Assembly (NCBI RefSeq): GCF_016906535.1
Contig: NC_057370.1
Coordinates: 1,550,001 to 1,614,000 of the forward strand
Reading direction: 5' to 3'
Length of the DNA stretch: 64,000 bases
Source of the DNA: Rhizoctonia solani
Lineage: Eukaryota > Basidiomycota > Agaricomycetes > Cantharellales > Ceratobasidiaceae
The notes under the pieces were generated by a model. That model was not told the DNA's origin. It worked only from the letters and a program-made list of their open reading frames with translations, and did not search any database. Each line of letters starts with the position of its first letter. Positions within the stretch are counted from its first letter, which is position 1. The position numbers and the translations under genes are program-made. Below, in pieces: positions 49,417-61,745 of the stretch.

Positions 49417-52400
49417 ATGTCCTCGAAACAGATTTCCACCACAAAGCCTTTGCCTTTTCTACAGATACCCTCCCGAAGTGTGCCCTCCCCAGCCCCATCA
49501 CCAGTAATCCCACATACTCCTATTCAGCCCGAATCTCCGGCGCCAACCCGTCTACACAACCCTATTATCCTCAAGCCAGAGACACCGAGACATATACTGG
49601 TGCCTCATTTTGACCGACCACTCTCCCATCTGTCCGAGCCTCATCATAACACCAAGGCGAAGCACCACAAGTTAATCAGGCATCATAAATCGCATTCTCG
49701 TGAGGTACTTCCCGCTGTATCGTTCCCGCATGAGTCGCCGCAGACCTCAATACTCTCCAAATTCCGTATTGTCCAAGAAACCAAAAAGATAACCGGTTTT
49801 CAGTGCTACGCTGTGGAAAAATGGTCAGAAATTTATTCGATATTAAACATTGGCTTCCTCTCATTTTCATTCCTAGGCTGGTTGAAAGAGACATTACCGC
49901 TCATCCTCTCACGACGGTTACCGGTCTCACGAATGACCCAAAGGACGTGGTAGGTAGCCGCGTTACTCCCTACTGCTACCCGTTAACTGTCGAATAGGTA
50001 AACTTCGCTATTCTTGCACCTCCTTTGTCGCTATCCCCTGCAGCCGCCGAAGAGGAACTCCAGAATGTCATATATCAGTTAAAACGAACCGGAGCTCGTC
50101 CCCATGAGGTAAAGGGTATCTTCAAATGCTATCACGACTTAACTTACCCCCTGCCAGACTCCAGACGGCGTTATAATGATAACATCGTTCAGTTCATTCC
50201 GGGGAGACCTCAACTTGGTTCTTATTCCCGATGGAGATTGTGATGCGCACCGTTGTCAGTTGTTTACCAACATCAACTTGGCACGAATGGGATGCGGCGG
50301 GCGGAGTGCTCCGACACTTGAACCAGCCCTAGAATCAACCCAAGACAAGTTTCTTGCCCTGTACGCTATTCCAAATGTCGCCTTGCTCGTAGGGTTCAAT
50401 AATGTGGTTCTCGAATTCGTGCGCTTGGTTCAAGCTGCGTTGATGATATTTGGCTTCTTTCCGGCTGATCCCACAGACCGAGATGGGCTACTTTGCGACT
50501 TGACGATTAAAGGGATGCAAAAATGGGTGCATATGATCGGAGAGCCATACTTCCGCTTAGAGGCAAGTAAGCTTGAGTGATAGCGCTTATTCAAATGCTG
50601 ACATTTCACACAAAAAGCCTATGGAGGGCGTTTTGGAGCCAAGTGCTGTTGTGGCCTTGCTCAGTCTGGTTGCAGCTTTCCGGTGGCGAATGTACGCACT
50701 AGGAGCATCCTCTGTATGAACTCAACTGTATCTCGTCTCCACTGGGGCACTAACAAATAGCTAGATACCGAGAGACCCATTCTACGACCCGGAAGCGGCA
50801 CTCTCTGCCTTGGTTACATTCCAGGCAAGTAGCATACTATAACAAATATTCTCTCCCCAGAAGTTGATCTGTCTACGTAGAAAAACCAAGGAATGCACCC
50901 TGTCCCCTATCTGTCCTTTTCACTGCTCGAGAGTATCAATGCTGCGCATAAAGCTCTCAGAAGCGATTCGTATAAAGTTCACAAGGCAATGCTGCATCGA
51001 CCTGAAGATTATGAAACTGAGACGATGAGCATCGATGTGTTTGTGCGAGGGATAGTCAGTGCCGGAAAAGATGGGCCTGATTCTTTGAGGTTTGTTTGGA
51101 CTGGAAAACCTCGCAAGGAGAAAAAGAAGGACCGGGACGAAGAAAAGGAGACCGAAGGGGAAGGAGAGGACGCATCAGAGCACATTGGCAAGAAGTTGCG
51201 TAAACGGGCTGGGGACATGCATGCTCTAGCTTCTGGTGTAGTAGACGACGTTAAGGGCGGCATTAAGGAACTTAGCGGACTGGCCAAATCTCGGAAGGGA
51301 ACAGACTCGCTCCCAACTTTCAAAATTACACAGTGAGTCACAAATATTACCTCGGGGGTATCAAAGTTGATATATGTGCGGATTAGAAGTGATCCAGAAC
51401 CGGAGGACGTGCCCAGTAAGTTCAGACTTGCCCCAGTGATTGGCCCTACCTCTTACGCGTACCCACGCACTCTCACAGGAGCTAATCGGGCTGGTAAATC
51501 GACGTTGCTAGCACTTTCCTCTTCCTCGAACTCGATATCAGAACTCGAGCGCAGTAAATTTTCCATGCTATCACCAGCCAAGGCTAGTAGCATCAAGTCA
51601 TTCAGAACTATGATAACCAATAGCTCAACGGCACCTCGAGCGGCAAGGCCTATTGTACGACGGTGCGTCTCCTACATTCCATGGCCCCAAATACTTGGCT
51701 GATTGTCCCATCTAACAGGACACGAACCGACGCGCGAGATGTGTTCGCGGAGGGAGACGAAGATAATCAAAGTCCGGTTCTTTGCCCAAAATCACCCGTG
51801 GAAGAAGTGTTCGCAGCGGCTGCGGCAGCTAGATGTATCAAGAGGTTCGTATTGCCTGCGCCATAATTAAGCCATGCCATTCATAGCATCCACACCTGCC
51901 AGACGGTCAAGTGTGAGCGATATCGATGCTATTGAAGCCGAAGACATTGATGCTCGCTCTCGACTGGAACGACTGGAGATAGATGTGGCTTTATGTGGGC
52001 AATTTTTGGAACTACGTGACAAGGAAGCCAAAATGCGGCATGCTATTTCTATTGCTCAAGTGAGTATTCGTGATTCCTTCCAGCATTCCATCCAGCTCTG
52101 AATACGCACTGTTTAAATTACAAAGGTTACGCTGGCTGCTGTTCAACGGACAAATATGCACCTTGACCGTGAACTCCTTGCACACAAGCAAGCTTTGGCT
52201 ACACTAGTTCCCAAAGCAGCTGAGCTTCAGAACGTGGCGCATGCGCATTTGGCCGAAGCAAATGAGCTGAGTAAAAACTCTGAGATGCTCGAGTATCAAC
52301 TTGACCGACTCGAAGAGGGTGTCAAGGATATGGCACGCTCAGTCGCGGGTGGACGGGATCGAGTACGAGCACTTCGTGGAGCTGCGCGTCGAATTGGTGG

Positions 52401-52551
52401 TGTACATGGGATCGAAGATGATACCGAGCCAGAAGACGAAGAGACGACCGGGGTTGATGAGAATATGGGTTCAGTGCTGAGCATGCAAAGTCTATCTAGC
52501 ATCAAGAAGCAATTTGGATCATGGCTGGGAGCGGCAAGGTCCAAAGGATGA
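49417..52551 (+). CDS. STB6/STB2-like protein with C-terminal coiled coil
   Basis: The start at 49417 (MSSKQISTTKPLPFLQIPSR) opens a Pro/His-rich stretch. A domain follows that resembles the N-terminal part of yeast Stb6/Stb2: SKFRIVQETKKITGFQCYAV, EKWLVERDITAHPLTTVTGL, then VIYQLKRTGARPHEVK. Further on: DKFLALYAIPNVALLVGFNN, CDLTIKGMQKWVHMIGEPYF, VVALLSLVAAFRWRMYALGA, YLSFSLLESINAAHKALRSD, a Lys/Glu tract (KEKKKDRDEEKETEGEGED), and LRKRAGDMHALASGVVDDVK. The end is a coiled coil (RSRLERLEIDVALCGQFLEL; ELLAHKQALATLVPKAAELQ) and SIKKQFGSWLGAARSKG. About ten exons, some joins uncertain near 50150 and 51860. Yeast Stb proteins were found as Sin3 partners. The assignment is by pattern memory and only moderate. 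Confidence 0.6.
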
Positions 52552-52704
52552 CGTTTTGACATCGGACTATTGGTTTTTTGCATACTGGACTAGTTTCGTT
52601 TTGCTTTCGTCTTCATAGATACCACACATCGCACGGAATTTTTATGTATCATATAGAGAATATTCATTATACACGGCATGTGATCGTACAGTGGCAAGCT
52701 GCGA

Positions 52705-54184
52705 TTACTTGCGTATCATCTTACCTTGAGCTTTCTTCGCTGCCTTTTTTCGTTCACGTTCTTCATACTGGTAATATTGGTGTTAAATCCTATAAGTTTT
52801 ATTTTTGCATATATCTGCTCACCTTCTTTTGTTCCGCTGCACTCAACCGCGCGAGACGCTCTTCTGCTGCTTTCCTCTTCTCGGCCGCTCTCTTTTCTTC
52901 GGCCTATTCCGCCAGGTAAGTTCCATCAACAGATTCATATAAAAAGAAAACCCTAACTTACCTCGTCTCGCTTCTCTTTCTCTGCTTCTTTGGCGAGCTC
53001 AACGTCCAGATCAACTCGAGTCTTTTTCAATTTTTTGTACGTCTGTCAAAGATGACATATGTAAACCTCTCTACCTTTGAGTGGCAAGTTATTTAGACTT
53101 ACCTCGACCTTGAATCCAGGCTTTTGATCAATCAGGTCGACGAGAGCGAACACTTCCTTGACAAGTGCCACAGTGTCTTTTGCTTCATTAGGTTCAGGCA
53201 CTGAGAGAGACAATAGCAAGTGACGTTCCCGTTGGTTGGCGGGGAGGGGGCCAGACTCTGGGCGTTCGGACGGCTGATCCGTGATCTGATCGACACGTGT
53301 GTTTGTCGGCATTGAGAGACGGTGCACTGGTAAACGAAATGAATCGCACATACCAAAAGGTACCTAAAGTGCTTCACGACAGCGGGAGTGTTCAAAATTG
53401 TCGCTAGTTTCTGTCCATTGGTCGATTTGAGCAAGACATCAGTGATATCCGCGACTTCAGCCATCACAGAAAGTGTGGAAGCCACGGCCGCATTGTCGGT
53501 CGTTTTGGTAAAAGACTAGTTTGAAAAATCGGTCAAGTTCTGATGGGCTGGCATACAATCCACATGGCCTACCAGATCCCAGCGTTTTTCCTGAGAGCCT
53601 GCATTTCTTTCTTCGCTATGACGCCCCAAACAAAACCTTTGCCTTCGCCATTGAGACCATCCTTGTCCCGAAGCTTGATGTCAAGCAGAACCTCATCTTC
53701 GGGTGCATATTGCAAGTCGATCAGGCCATAGAGTTTTTGGTATATGATCTGGAATATGTCGTGTCGCGGAACCATGGTAAAAATTGTATGCGCATAATGA
53801 ACCCCACGCCTCCCGGTGGAATATGCGAAATAATCCGATGCACCATCTGAAAGTAGTGTTGATCCGTTCGCGGGGCGACTAAACTGCTCCGCATAGATGG
53901 AAATGAGCCGAAAACCTAAATACGCTTCAGTTAGGCGAAGCACTCTAGTTTGCAGAGCCGATAGAAAACACTTGCCATCGCCCGGCCCTATTCTCATTGA
54001 CACGTTTACCAAAGAAATACAGTGCTACATACGCGAATATTGCGAGTAGTATGAAACCTTCATATTTGAACTCGGCTGGACGAAAAACTACATTTTTCCA
54101 GCGAAGCTGAAATCCGTCGTACTCTTCGGACGGAAAGACTGCTGGAGCAGGTGTGAGGAACGAGAGCAATGGTGGTGCGCTCAT
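52705..54184 (-). CDS. CCDC47-like protein (DUF1682, PAT complex)
   Basis: ER membrane protein; the animal homologue works with Asterix in the PAT complex that shields membrane proteins during insertion. From the ATG at 54184: MSAPPLLSFLTPAPAVFPSE, EYDGFQLRWKNVVFRPAEFK, a membrane span YEGFILLAIFAYVALYFFG, then KRVNENRAGRW, the DUF1682 core (FTMVPRHDIFQIIYQKLYGL; DEVLLDIKLRDKDGLNGEGK; GFVWGVIAKKEMQALRK), ADITDVLLKSTNGQKLATIL, LLLSLSVPEPNEAKDTVALV and the coiled-coil C-terminus VDLDVELAKEAEKEKRDEAE, RLSAAEQKKYEERERKKAAK, ending GKMIRK at 52705. Domain order and the basic coiled tail are diagnostic. It converges on the STB6-like gene. Confidence 0.88.
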
Positions 54185-54511
54185 CTGACATGTTGATGAA
54201 TGTGTATGCAAATGGATCACATGCATTCGATAGAACCTACCTTGACGTTGCACCAGTGTCGTGGCCAAGTCTGAGTGCCGGATTGGGAATTGTGGGAAAG
54301 CTGGGGTGACGCCCTCGTGGGCCCTTACCAGTGGCTATGCGTCATTAAGTCTGGAATCACTCGATCCTGCCGACGGTTCGATTTACAAGAACTGCTAGTC
54401 CGTTGAACACGCCCCTTACCAAATGACAGTTGCTCTGTGTTGTTCATGATAACTCTGGGTTGACCATTACTTCTGACCCCCCCCTAAATCGCTAGCAGCG
54501 CCTCATCTCAT

Positions 54512-55020
54512 ATGCCTCCCACCCAAGCACACTCCAAGCCTGTCAGCTATGATGAATATGTCATTCGAGTGACCGCGCTCATGACCAAAGAAAAAGGATC
54601 GATCGACCAGCCCTCCCTATGTGAGCTGAGCCTAGAGATCGCACCCACTGACCATCGAACGCTAATATAATATTATTGACTCCTTGGTTTGATATATTAG
54701 GCCGCACTGTGGGGTTGGCGCCCTCATACTTGATCCTAGATACCACAACACTGTCTTCGTCTACAGCTGGCATCCAAACATGGGCTTCGGGCTTCCACAG
54801 ACTCGTCGACATCATGCTTGTTCTTCACAAACGCGATGAGCTCCAAATAGAAACACTTAACAGAGCATCTCAGGCATGCTCTGAGTGTTGGACTATGACC
54901 TGCGCCTTTCAGGGGCTGCAAGACGCGAGAACTGGTGTCCGCAGTATTGCGGCACGTCTGCAGGGCATCCTTGATCCAAACGGCATCGAATACAAGGGAG
55001 AGAAAGTTTATGTTCCTTAG
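54512..55020 (+). CDS. Small conserved-looking protein, unknown function
   Basis: Two exons. The first starts at the ATG at 54512 (MPPTQAHSKPVSYDEYVIRV) and ends at a GTGAGC donor near 54619. The second begins after ATTAG near 54701 (RTVGLAPSYLILDTTTLSSS) and runs to 55020 (YKGEKVYVP). The product is about 140 residues. It has helix-prone Leu-rich sequence (GFHRLVDIMLVLHKRDELQI), three close Cys/Trp residues (ACSECWTMTC), and no membrane segment or named domain. The clean splice joining in frame and the absence of frame breaks support a real gene. The start is 327 bp from that of the divergent CCDC47 gene. Confidence 0.55.
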
Positions 55021-55269
55021 TCATTTAATACCTACAACACTATACCACTCGTCATTTTTGTAATTTTAATATAGTCTACAGGGTATCAAAGTTGTTTTGT
55101 TTTGCGAAAACATTGCGCTCAGCGCGCTAACTTTTCCCCGCGGGTTGACAGCCTCTGACATCATGAACCAATTACCATCTCTGGGTCACTGGGACCTCGT
55201 GGACTCGCGTTGCTTCCTCCCGCCACCTCCTCGAATTTTATTATCAATATCTTCTATTTGCTGGGAGAT

Positions 55270-56547
55270 ATGTCTGTCCATCATGTAGATCACCAGACCG
55301 GTCATCAACCGTATCTACAACAAGCACATTTTGCTGCCCCGCACCAACACCAACCACAGCATCAAACACAATCGACATCCGTGTCTCCACAACCCCAGTA
55401 TTATACCACGCCCCAAGACCATGCAGGCGGATATGTGAATGCTCAGTCGTATGGTAACCCTCAACAAGGACCATACACTGTCCCCACGGCAAGTATGCAA
55501 CAACACCCACAAGTTGCGCCTGCCCGCGCGAGCATGGTTCCCCCACGAAGCATCACTCAAGAAACATACCAATCCCCTGTGATCGCCCAACCGGGATCAG
55601 ACTGGGCTAAAGATCTCATCAGGCAGGCCAAGGCTTCGGAATTAAAGTAAATGACCGAAGCAAATCATGTGCTGTGCATAAATTGATTTTTTTTGTTGCA
55701 GAAAACACTCTCTCACTTTACAATTACACACAGCTCAAATTATATCGGCTCATTCATCACTCGAGCAGAAGAATAAGAAGCTGGAAGATGCCAAAACTCA
55801 AAAAGAATGGCTTGAATCTGAACGTGCGCGCTTACTCGACGAACTTCGGCAAGTTAACGAGGAACGGGAAAAGGCAAGTACACCGCAATACATTAGTTTA
55901 TCTAACTCTGACACCAGTCCCAAAATAGGTTGATTTGAGTGAATCGGCGCTTCAGAGGGAGGTCAACGAACTCAAAAACAAAATCAAGGCTATTACAGAA
56001 GGGGAATACGGGGCCGCCAAAAACGAAGTGGAGATGATTCGCAAGGAACTTGGACTTTCTCCTTTGCCGAGTCTGCAGACTACTCTGGAGGAGAAAGGCG
56101 CCAGGTAAGCAGTGCTATTGCTTTCCAGCTCTGGAGACTGTCAACACTCTTTCCACAACCCCTCTGTGCACATTGTGGCGACCTTCCTCCAGAGGCTTCA
56201 TTCCATACACTTCAGTATTCGGAGCGACTGACGTTGGGCCATCACGCACTGGAAGTAACCACAAACGACGACTGGACCAACCGGATAATGAAACCCCTAC
56301 TGCAGATGCCGAAATACCCGCAACTGTACCAACATCAGTGATACAATCTCCGCAGGGCAATGAAACGATACCAGACAAACGTGGACCAGGACGCCCGCGC
56401 AAAGTAGACACAAACGGTAACTTGTCCCTTCCAGGCCCACCGACTGAACCAGGGCGGGATGGTGTGTCTCCCACTAAGCGCCCCCGCGGACGACCCAAGG
56501 GTTCCAAGAATAAGCCCAAGGTTATCTCGGATCCGACAAGCGTTTAG
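55270..56547 (+). CDS. AT-hook protein with Gln/His-rich N-terminus and coiled coil
   Basis: The start is the ATG at 55270 (MSVHHVDHQTGHQPYLQQAH). The first 120 residues are rich in Gln, His, Pro, Tyr and Ser, like a transcription activation region, ending SDWAKDLIRQAKASELK. After an intron a coiled coil follows (SSLEQKNKKLEDAKTQKEWL; SALQREVNELKNKIKAITEG; NEVEMIRKELGLSPLPSLQT). The last exon has two AT-hook motifs: KRGPGRPRK near 56380 and KRPRGRPKGSKNK near 56480-56515, and ends DPTSV at 56547. AT-hooks bind the minor groove of AT-rich DNA, so a nuclear, chromatin-linked role is likely. The frame between the coiled coil and the AT-hooks (56104-56240) is uncertain: a further intron or a base error must lie there. 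Confidence 0.65.
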
Positions 56548-57774
56548 TCGCCGCGGCTCAACAAACTCCAATAAGCGTTATACCCTGAGCAAAGGAAGTC
56601 GGTTTGCGACATTTCTGTCGTTAGGTTCCTTCTCGAATACCTTTTATTTGTTTTTGTGCTTCGTTCTTGGGTACTGTTTCTATTTCTTTCGAAGCCATTG
56701 ATTAATGCCATGTACTGCGACCCATTTTTAGCATGTTTCAAGATCGGGTGGCTCGATGGTGGCTTACGATCATCCATTCTCCTCTCAATGCCTGCGGGCG
56801 GGAAATCCGAGTCTCTTTTTGTTATATACCGATTGGATCCGAAAACTCTAACCTGACATGGCGAGGGGGTAAACAGTCGACGTTTGCTGTTGACATTTGT
56901 GGCTTGTGGACAAGAAGGCGCGGATTTACCGGTCTCGTAAGTTGATATGCTTGAAATGCACGGTACGGCACCTTCGAAAAAGAACCAGATTGATTGCAGT
57001 AATATCACTACCAGGCGGTGGAGTCAGGAGGAAGAACGGTGATGTTGTCGCATTCTTGTTGTTGTGTATGCTATATCAGAGTTGTATCACAGTATGAATC
57101 GATCAGCCCCTGTATTCATTTGATTAATTGTAGGCGCCTTTCGCCTGGCCACCACGGCGGGGGCCTGGACACTCAAAACAATTTACACCAGGTACTAGTA
57201 AGCACCCGACTGCCCAGCATAACCGTTTCGAGACCGTACCTTGCGCGCAACGACAGTGACCTTAATCACCGAAAGTGATCAGACATGAAAATGAATAGGA
57301 ATGTCCGCCGTGGGTGCAACTACACAGGCAACCCGGGGATGCACGGACGCCCCTGGTCTTTCATTCCTGCACTCCTATTTCTATGTACATCGATGGGTCT
57401 TCCCGCTCTTTCCACTTTCTTCGGAGCCGCAAGATTTGGATAACACATCTATGGGGAACTCCTCGGTTGGATCAACAGATGTCTCACCCAATTCACTTAT
57501 TTCCTATTACGGACTGTGTTCTGCAACACTGCGATCCCACCGGCTCTTCCACGTCCACGATCGTGTCTGAACTGTGGTTTAGGGGCCAACAGAGGGGCAT
57601 GTCGAAATCTCGTGTTTAATCTGCAGGGAGTAGCTCCAATTCGCTGCGGGCTTCGGTGTCACTCCGCGCCCCCGCCGATCTGGGCTAAGGATTTAAATAC
57701 TGGAGTGGTCGCCACATCATTTGGCTAGTCCCCCTCTCGCCCTCCTACTTGTTCACCAGTACACGCCCACAAGC
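56548..57774. other. 1.2-kb gap; 3' flank of AT-hook gene and leader of cyclin gene
   Basis: No convincing gene. Open frames on both strands around 56550-57010 and 57300-57730 lack recognisable domains and overlap one another. The stretch 57300-57774 is C/T-rich and may be a long 5' leader of the cyclin gene, possibly with introns. Confidence 0.4.
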
Positions 57775-59190
57775 ATGCATTTCCGTGCGGCTGCTGGCCT
57801 CTACTCGCCAATCTCGCTCCCGGCGTCTCCTGCAGCCTACGAGAATCGGCGTCTCTGCCCGTCGTCGTTGGTACACCCGAGTTCTCACGCAGAATACCTA
57901 CTTTATCATTTGGAGAAACCAGTGACGAAAGAAGTGACTCGTACGTTTTCTCTCCTGTTGATGCTTTGTTCTTCGTACTAAATAGCATCCAGATTACTTG
58001 GTCTCTCGAATTCAACAGATCCTATCCCATACGCCCGTTGCAGACTTTGAGCCGGTTCCAATTACGGTTCCGTCTCTGGAATCCTTTGCGTCGATCCTTA
58101 TAAGATCGACGTTCATCACGCTCCCTACTATCATTTGCGCCTCGTTGTACCTCGATAGACTCGAGTTGAGTCTCTCGTCGCGACCTATTTACAGTGAGTG
58201 CCCACTACCCGCCACATGGATGAATCCGGCAATAACATTCAATGATTTGTAGATCACAACCCAACTTCCCCTCATTGCATTCTTCTCTCAGTCCTCATTG
58301 TTGCCTCCAAACATCAAAACGATTCCTCTCTCACCAATGCTGCGTGGTGCGACGCGGTCGCGTGGTCGATTAAACGATGCAAGCTCGGCAATCCGCGCTC
58401 GGTCCATATGCTTATCGAGAACGTGTTCTCTCTTACCAATATCATGGCCATGGAGCGGCAATGTCTTGATCACCTCGATTTCAACCTAGTTGTATCCGAA
58501 GAGGAAGTTGAACTAGCCCTGGTCTCGATGCTACAGTTCTTTACTGGCCCCAACCTACCATCGGCTGTTTCAGGCTCTGGCCAACCCGACGAGGACGTCG
58601 AATCCTGGCTTCATGGAGTTTCACCGGAATACGTCATTTCTGTCCCCAATGATATGACTGGAAATAGCAGTCAATGGTTCGAAAGCCCCCAGCCCTCATT
58701 TGAGTATCTATGCACTCGACGTGGGAGTGCCCCAGCAATCCTCGAGCATCCCGAGCAGCCGGCGATCTGTGGGGCACCCCTGTCATATGCGGCATTCCCG
58801 TCTGACGTCTCCGACGGTGTTTCATCGTATCCAGCGACCCCCACCGCACAATCTGGCGCCAATGTCGATTTTGATATCGAAGAGCTATGTCAAGAAGTCG
58901 ATGACGCTCTGGCGGAAGTTGAGGATCAAGTGTATCCCGACGAGTTTGTCTTCCCGGTACAAGCGCCCACGACAGTTCAGTACCCTGAGTCGGCCTCTGA
59001 CGACGAATATGGCTCACCACTGTATACCCGTGGGCGAAGCACACTCTCCAAACCTCTGGGAGATTCTGGATTCGTCCCCATGAATCTCAGACAGATGCCA
59101 TTATCTGCTGAGAGGACTGAGTTTGCTCAGCCGGCTTTCTGGATGGAACAGTCGGAGATGTCGTTCATCGCCCAAACCCTCACGCGTTAA
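57775..59190 (+). CDS. Cyclin, PCL/Pho85-partner type
   Basis: Regulatory partner of a cyclin-dependent kinase. From the ATG at 57775 (MHFRAAAGLYSPISLPASPA), two introns with clean GT-AG borders (57940-58001 and 58193-58252) join HYLVSRIQQILSHTPVADF, VPSLESFASILIRSTFITLP and TIICASLYLDRLELSLSSRP to the core cyclin-box block CILLSVLIVASKHQNDSSLT, NAAWCDAVAW, IENVFSLTNIMAMERQCLDH, LDFNLVVSEEEVELAL. This LLV..K...D....N..W pattern plus ME...L..LDF marks the Pho80/PCL cyclin fold. The second half (58600-59190) is disordered and acidic and ends FIAQTLTR. A role in morphogenesis or phosphate control cannot be decided from sequence. Confidence 0.82.
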
Positions 59191-59585
59191 CATCATTCTT
59201 TATTGGTCCCCGTCTTGTGTATTATCTGGTTCGGTTTCTCTCTGGTTTTGTGAATTGTTTGTATGTTTTTCACTTCGTTCGGTAGCCTGTATCTCCAGTC
59301 GTTTATTATTGTTTTCGCTGTGAACCACCTGTCCGTTCGTTACTGTTTACTCTCTGCTAGGTTGTTTAACTTGCTATACATAATACGTTATTCGCCATTC
59401 AACTTTGTGATCGAACGAGGACTCGATTGAAAGCGGCACAATACGGATATATGCAAACTCAAATCATAGGATAACAGCGCAAGACTAAAAAGAACGACAG
59501 ATTGGAAAATATTCCTATTACTCCTGTGAGAAGGACCAGAAAAGAACGCAGACGAAGAAAAGGGTATGGGATCGAAATGGGATGT
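59191..59585. other. Convergent 3' flanks
   Basis: T-rich then A-rich sequence between the stop codons of the cyclin and the septin genes, consistent with two 3' UTRs. Nothing else seen. Confidence 0.5.
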
Positions 59586-60820
59586 TCAAGCAGCCGGAGT
59601 AGCGGCAGCAGGGCGGCTGGAAGCATCCTTGAGTGCCAATAGTTGCTTGGACCGGAAGCTTCGTAATGGATCTGGGCTGTAGTCTCGATCAAGTCCTGAA
59701 GGTGGGTACTATAGGGGGTCGGAGTGAGTTTACTAGCTCCTGTAGCAGTTGAATCAAGGCCTTACCGAAGCAAGAAGTTCCGCAGGTAAACAAACTCGCA
59801 GTGTCGCTCGTCCTCAACATTGATGACGCCCCATCGGTTCTTGCGGCCGCGAACGGGCTTGCCCTCGATAATCACATTGCGTTCAGATCCAACAACGGCA
59901 AATGGAATGATGCTCTGTTTGAAATGAGTAACGGCCTGTTTTCGTCATCTTATTCGACTCACTCGGATACGCTCGTTGAGAGAGTCTCCTCTTCGTCGTT
60001 GTCTTCGTGGTCGATTGGGTAGAGGCGGATGCTATGGTACTGGAGGTCCTCCTTAATCCTAACCTTGAATGCATCGCGCTCCTCCAACGTAAGCGAATCC
60101 GCTTTGGCAATAACCGGTACAACGTTGACGACTTCGCTGAGTTTTTTCATAACAATGATATCAATAGGGCGAAGTTGATGGCCAGTAGGGTTAAGGAAGA
60201 ACAAGCAGCAGTGGATGCGCGTGTCTTGAATGTGGCGGTCACGCATGGCGGTAAGTTCCTTGCGAAGGTACGCGCTGTGTTGGTCCTTGATGTACTTGAT
60301 AATTGGGTCCCAGCTGTAAGGAAAGTAAGTTACGCGGGCTCAATTAGGCTGCTCGTCAAGACGTACCAGCTTTCATTGTTGATCTGGTCTCCATACCCGG
60401 GAGTGTCAACGATGTTCAACTTGAGTTTAACGCCATTCTCGGCAATGACTGTTTACGGAGCTGGTTGTTAGGATGCCTGATATGGACCGGTGATGAGGCA
60501 GTGCCTACCATGAGACACCGTCTGAATCTCAGTTGTCTGACGCACGGGCTCGTCGTGGTCAAAGCGGCCCTTGGAGTCGATCAAGTGCGACGCGAAAATA
60601 GTGTTGATCAAGGTGCTCTTTCCTAGTCCAGTCTGGCCTAAAAAAATCGAGCCATGGTTGGTCAGCACTGTTTATAGTAAATATACCAAGTATACACACC
60701 GACTACCATGACATTGAACTGGAATCCACGCTTCAAAAGCTTGTGCTCGATCTGGCGCGTGATAGAGTCGAAACCGACATAGGACGAAGCGCGAATTTCC
60801 TCAACCGCAGCAGCAGCCAT
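59586..60820 (-). CDS. CDC10: Septin, CDC10 type
   Basis: GTP-binding filament protein of the septin ring at the septum or bud neck. The start is the ATG at 60820 ([20 protein letters not shown]); an upstream frame lacks an ATG. Then [21 protein letters not shown]-loop [20 protein letters not shown], switch region [68 protein letters not shown] (AKAD G4 motif), [28 protein letters not shown] (septin unique element), [20 protein letters not shown] and [14 protein letters not shown], ending ATPAA at 59586. YVGFD and the short C-terminus without a coiled coil mark the CDC10 class. One T is missing from a run near 59660, shifting the last 30 residues. Confidence 0.93.
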
Positions 60821-61745
60821 TTTTTCCTGTTTGTCGTCCGGGTTCGGGTGTATTGGGTGGTCCACTAGGGAAGGGGGGATAGTTGGAGGTGGGTCGCAAA
60901 CAAACGAGGTTGGCGACCTAGGTTCGATGTCGTGGACGTCTTTCGGCGCTTCCTCATCCGCGGGTTCCGAGTTGAAGACACAGTTTGTGTATGTGTGTCA
61001 GCAAGTGGAGGGGGCTCATCCGTTCCTTCATGCATAGGCCTGCTGCCTCTTTGGTTTATCACAACAACCGTATCCTCTTCGTAAAACGAGCACGATTTAG
61101 TATCATGCTCAGTCCAACTCTGCGGCCTTGGCCTCCGGCCAAGGGACCCAACCCTTCTGACTACAAATGCTGAAAGTTGATTCGAGTATAAATTGTCTCG
61201 ATGTCCGCTCCTACGCATTGACATTCGCGTGTGACCCATTATCGAAATGTCCGTGTACCTTTAAGCTGGTTCAAATTCCATCTGTGCCTGGGGGTGGGTG
61301 GGTTCAAGGGCTATCGTGCGCATGTATAGTGGCATTATAGCTCGTGGTTTCAACGTGCAACCATGTTGTGCAAGCGCCTTGAACGGTTGGATACAGTATT
61401 TCAGTGCCATCATTATGTACATGCTCGCGCTTTCGTTCTGTATGCGCTCCCTGTGATCGGAGAAACTAGTAGCTCGCTACCATTCGAGGCTGAAGCTTAA
61501 GATCCAAGTACTCGATTATTTCAGAACCAAGGCGAGAAACTCGCCTAATTTTAAACAGATAAATTCAGAAATTCTAACAGTCTGAGCACTGCGATACTCA
61601 CCATACATAGACACAATCTGCTTCAGACAAACCTTGTCTGTCTAATTTGCTGCTTAGATTTCCAATTAGCGTTCATGATGTCACGGGTGATCTGCCCAAA
61701 TGTTCACTTATCCATCACCAACTCAGCCGTTCTCTTGTATTTACG
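60821..61745. promoter_or_regulatory. Divergent promoter region, CDC10 / DOM34
   Basis: 925 bp between opposing start codons. Open frames on minus at 60865-61239 are Arg/Ser-rich without a domain and I take them as chance. AT-rich sequence at 61540-61600 may be the core promoter for DOM34. Confidence 0.35.

Noticed and set aside
56550..57770. Overlapping open frames on both strands
   Set aside because: None has a recognisable domain, and they conflict with each other. Probably 3' and 5' untranslated sequence.
60865..61239. Minus-strand open frame upstream of CDC10
   Set aside because: Arg/Ser-rich with no domain. It lies in the divergent promoter and the septin has its own good ATG at 60820.
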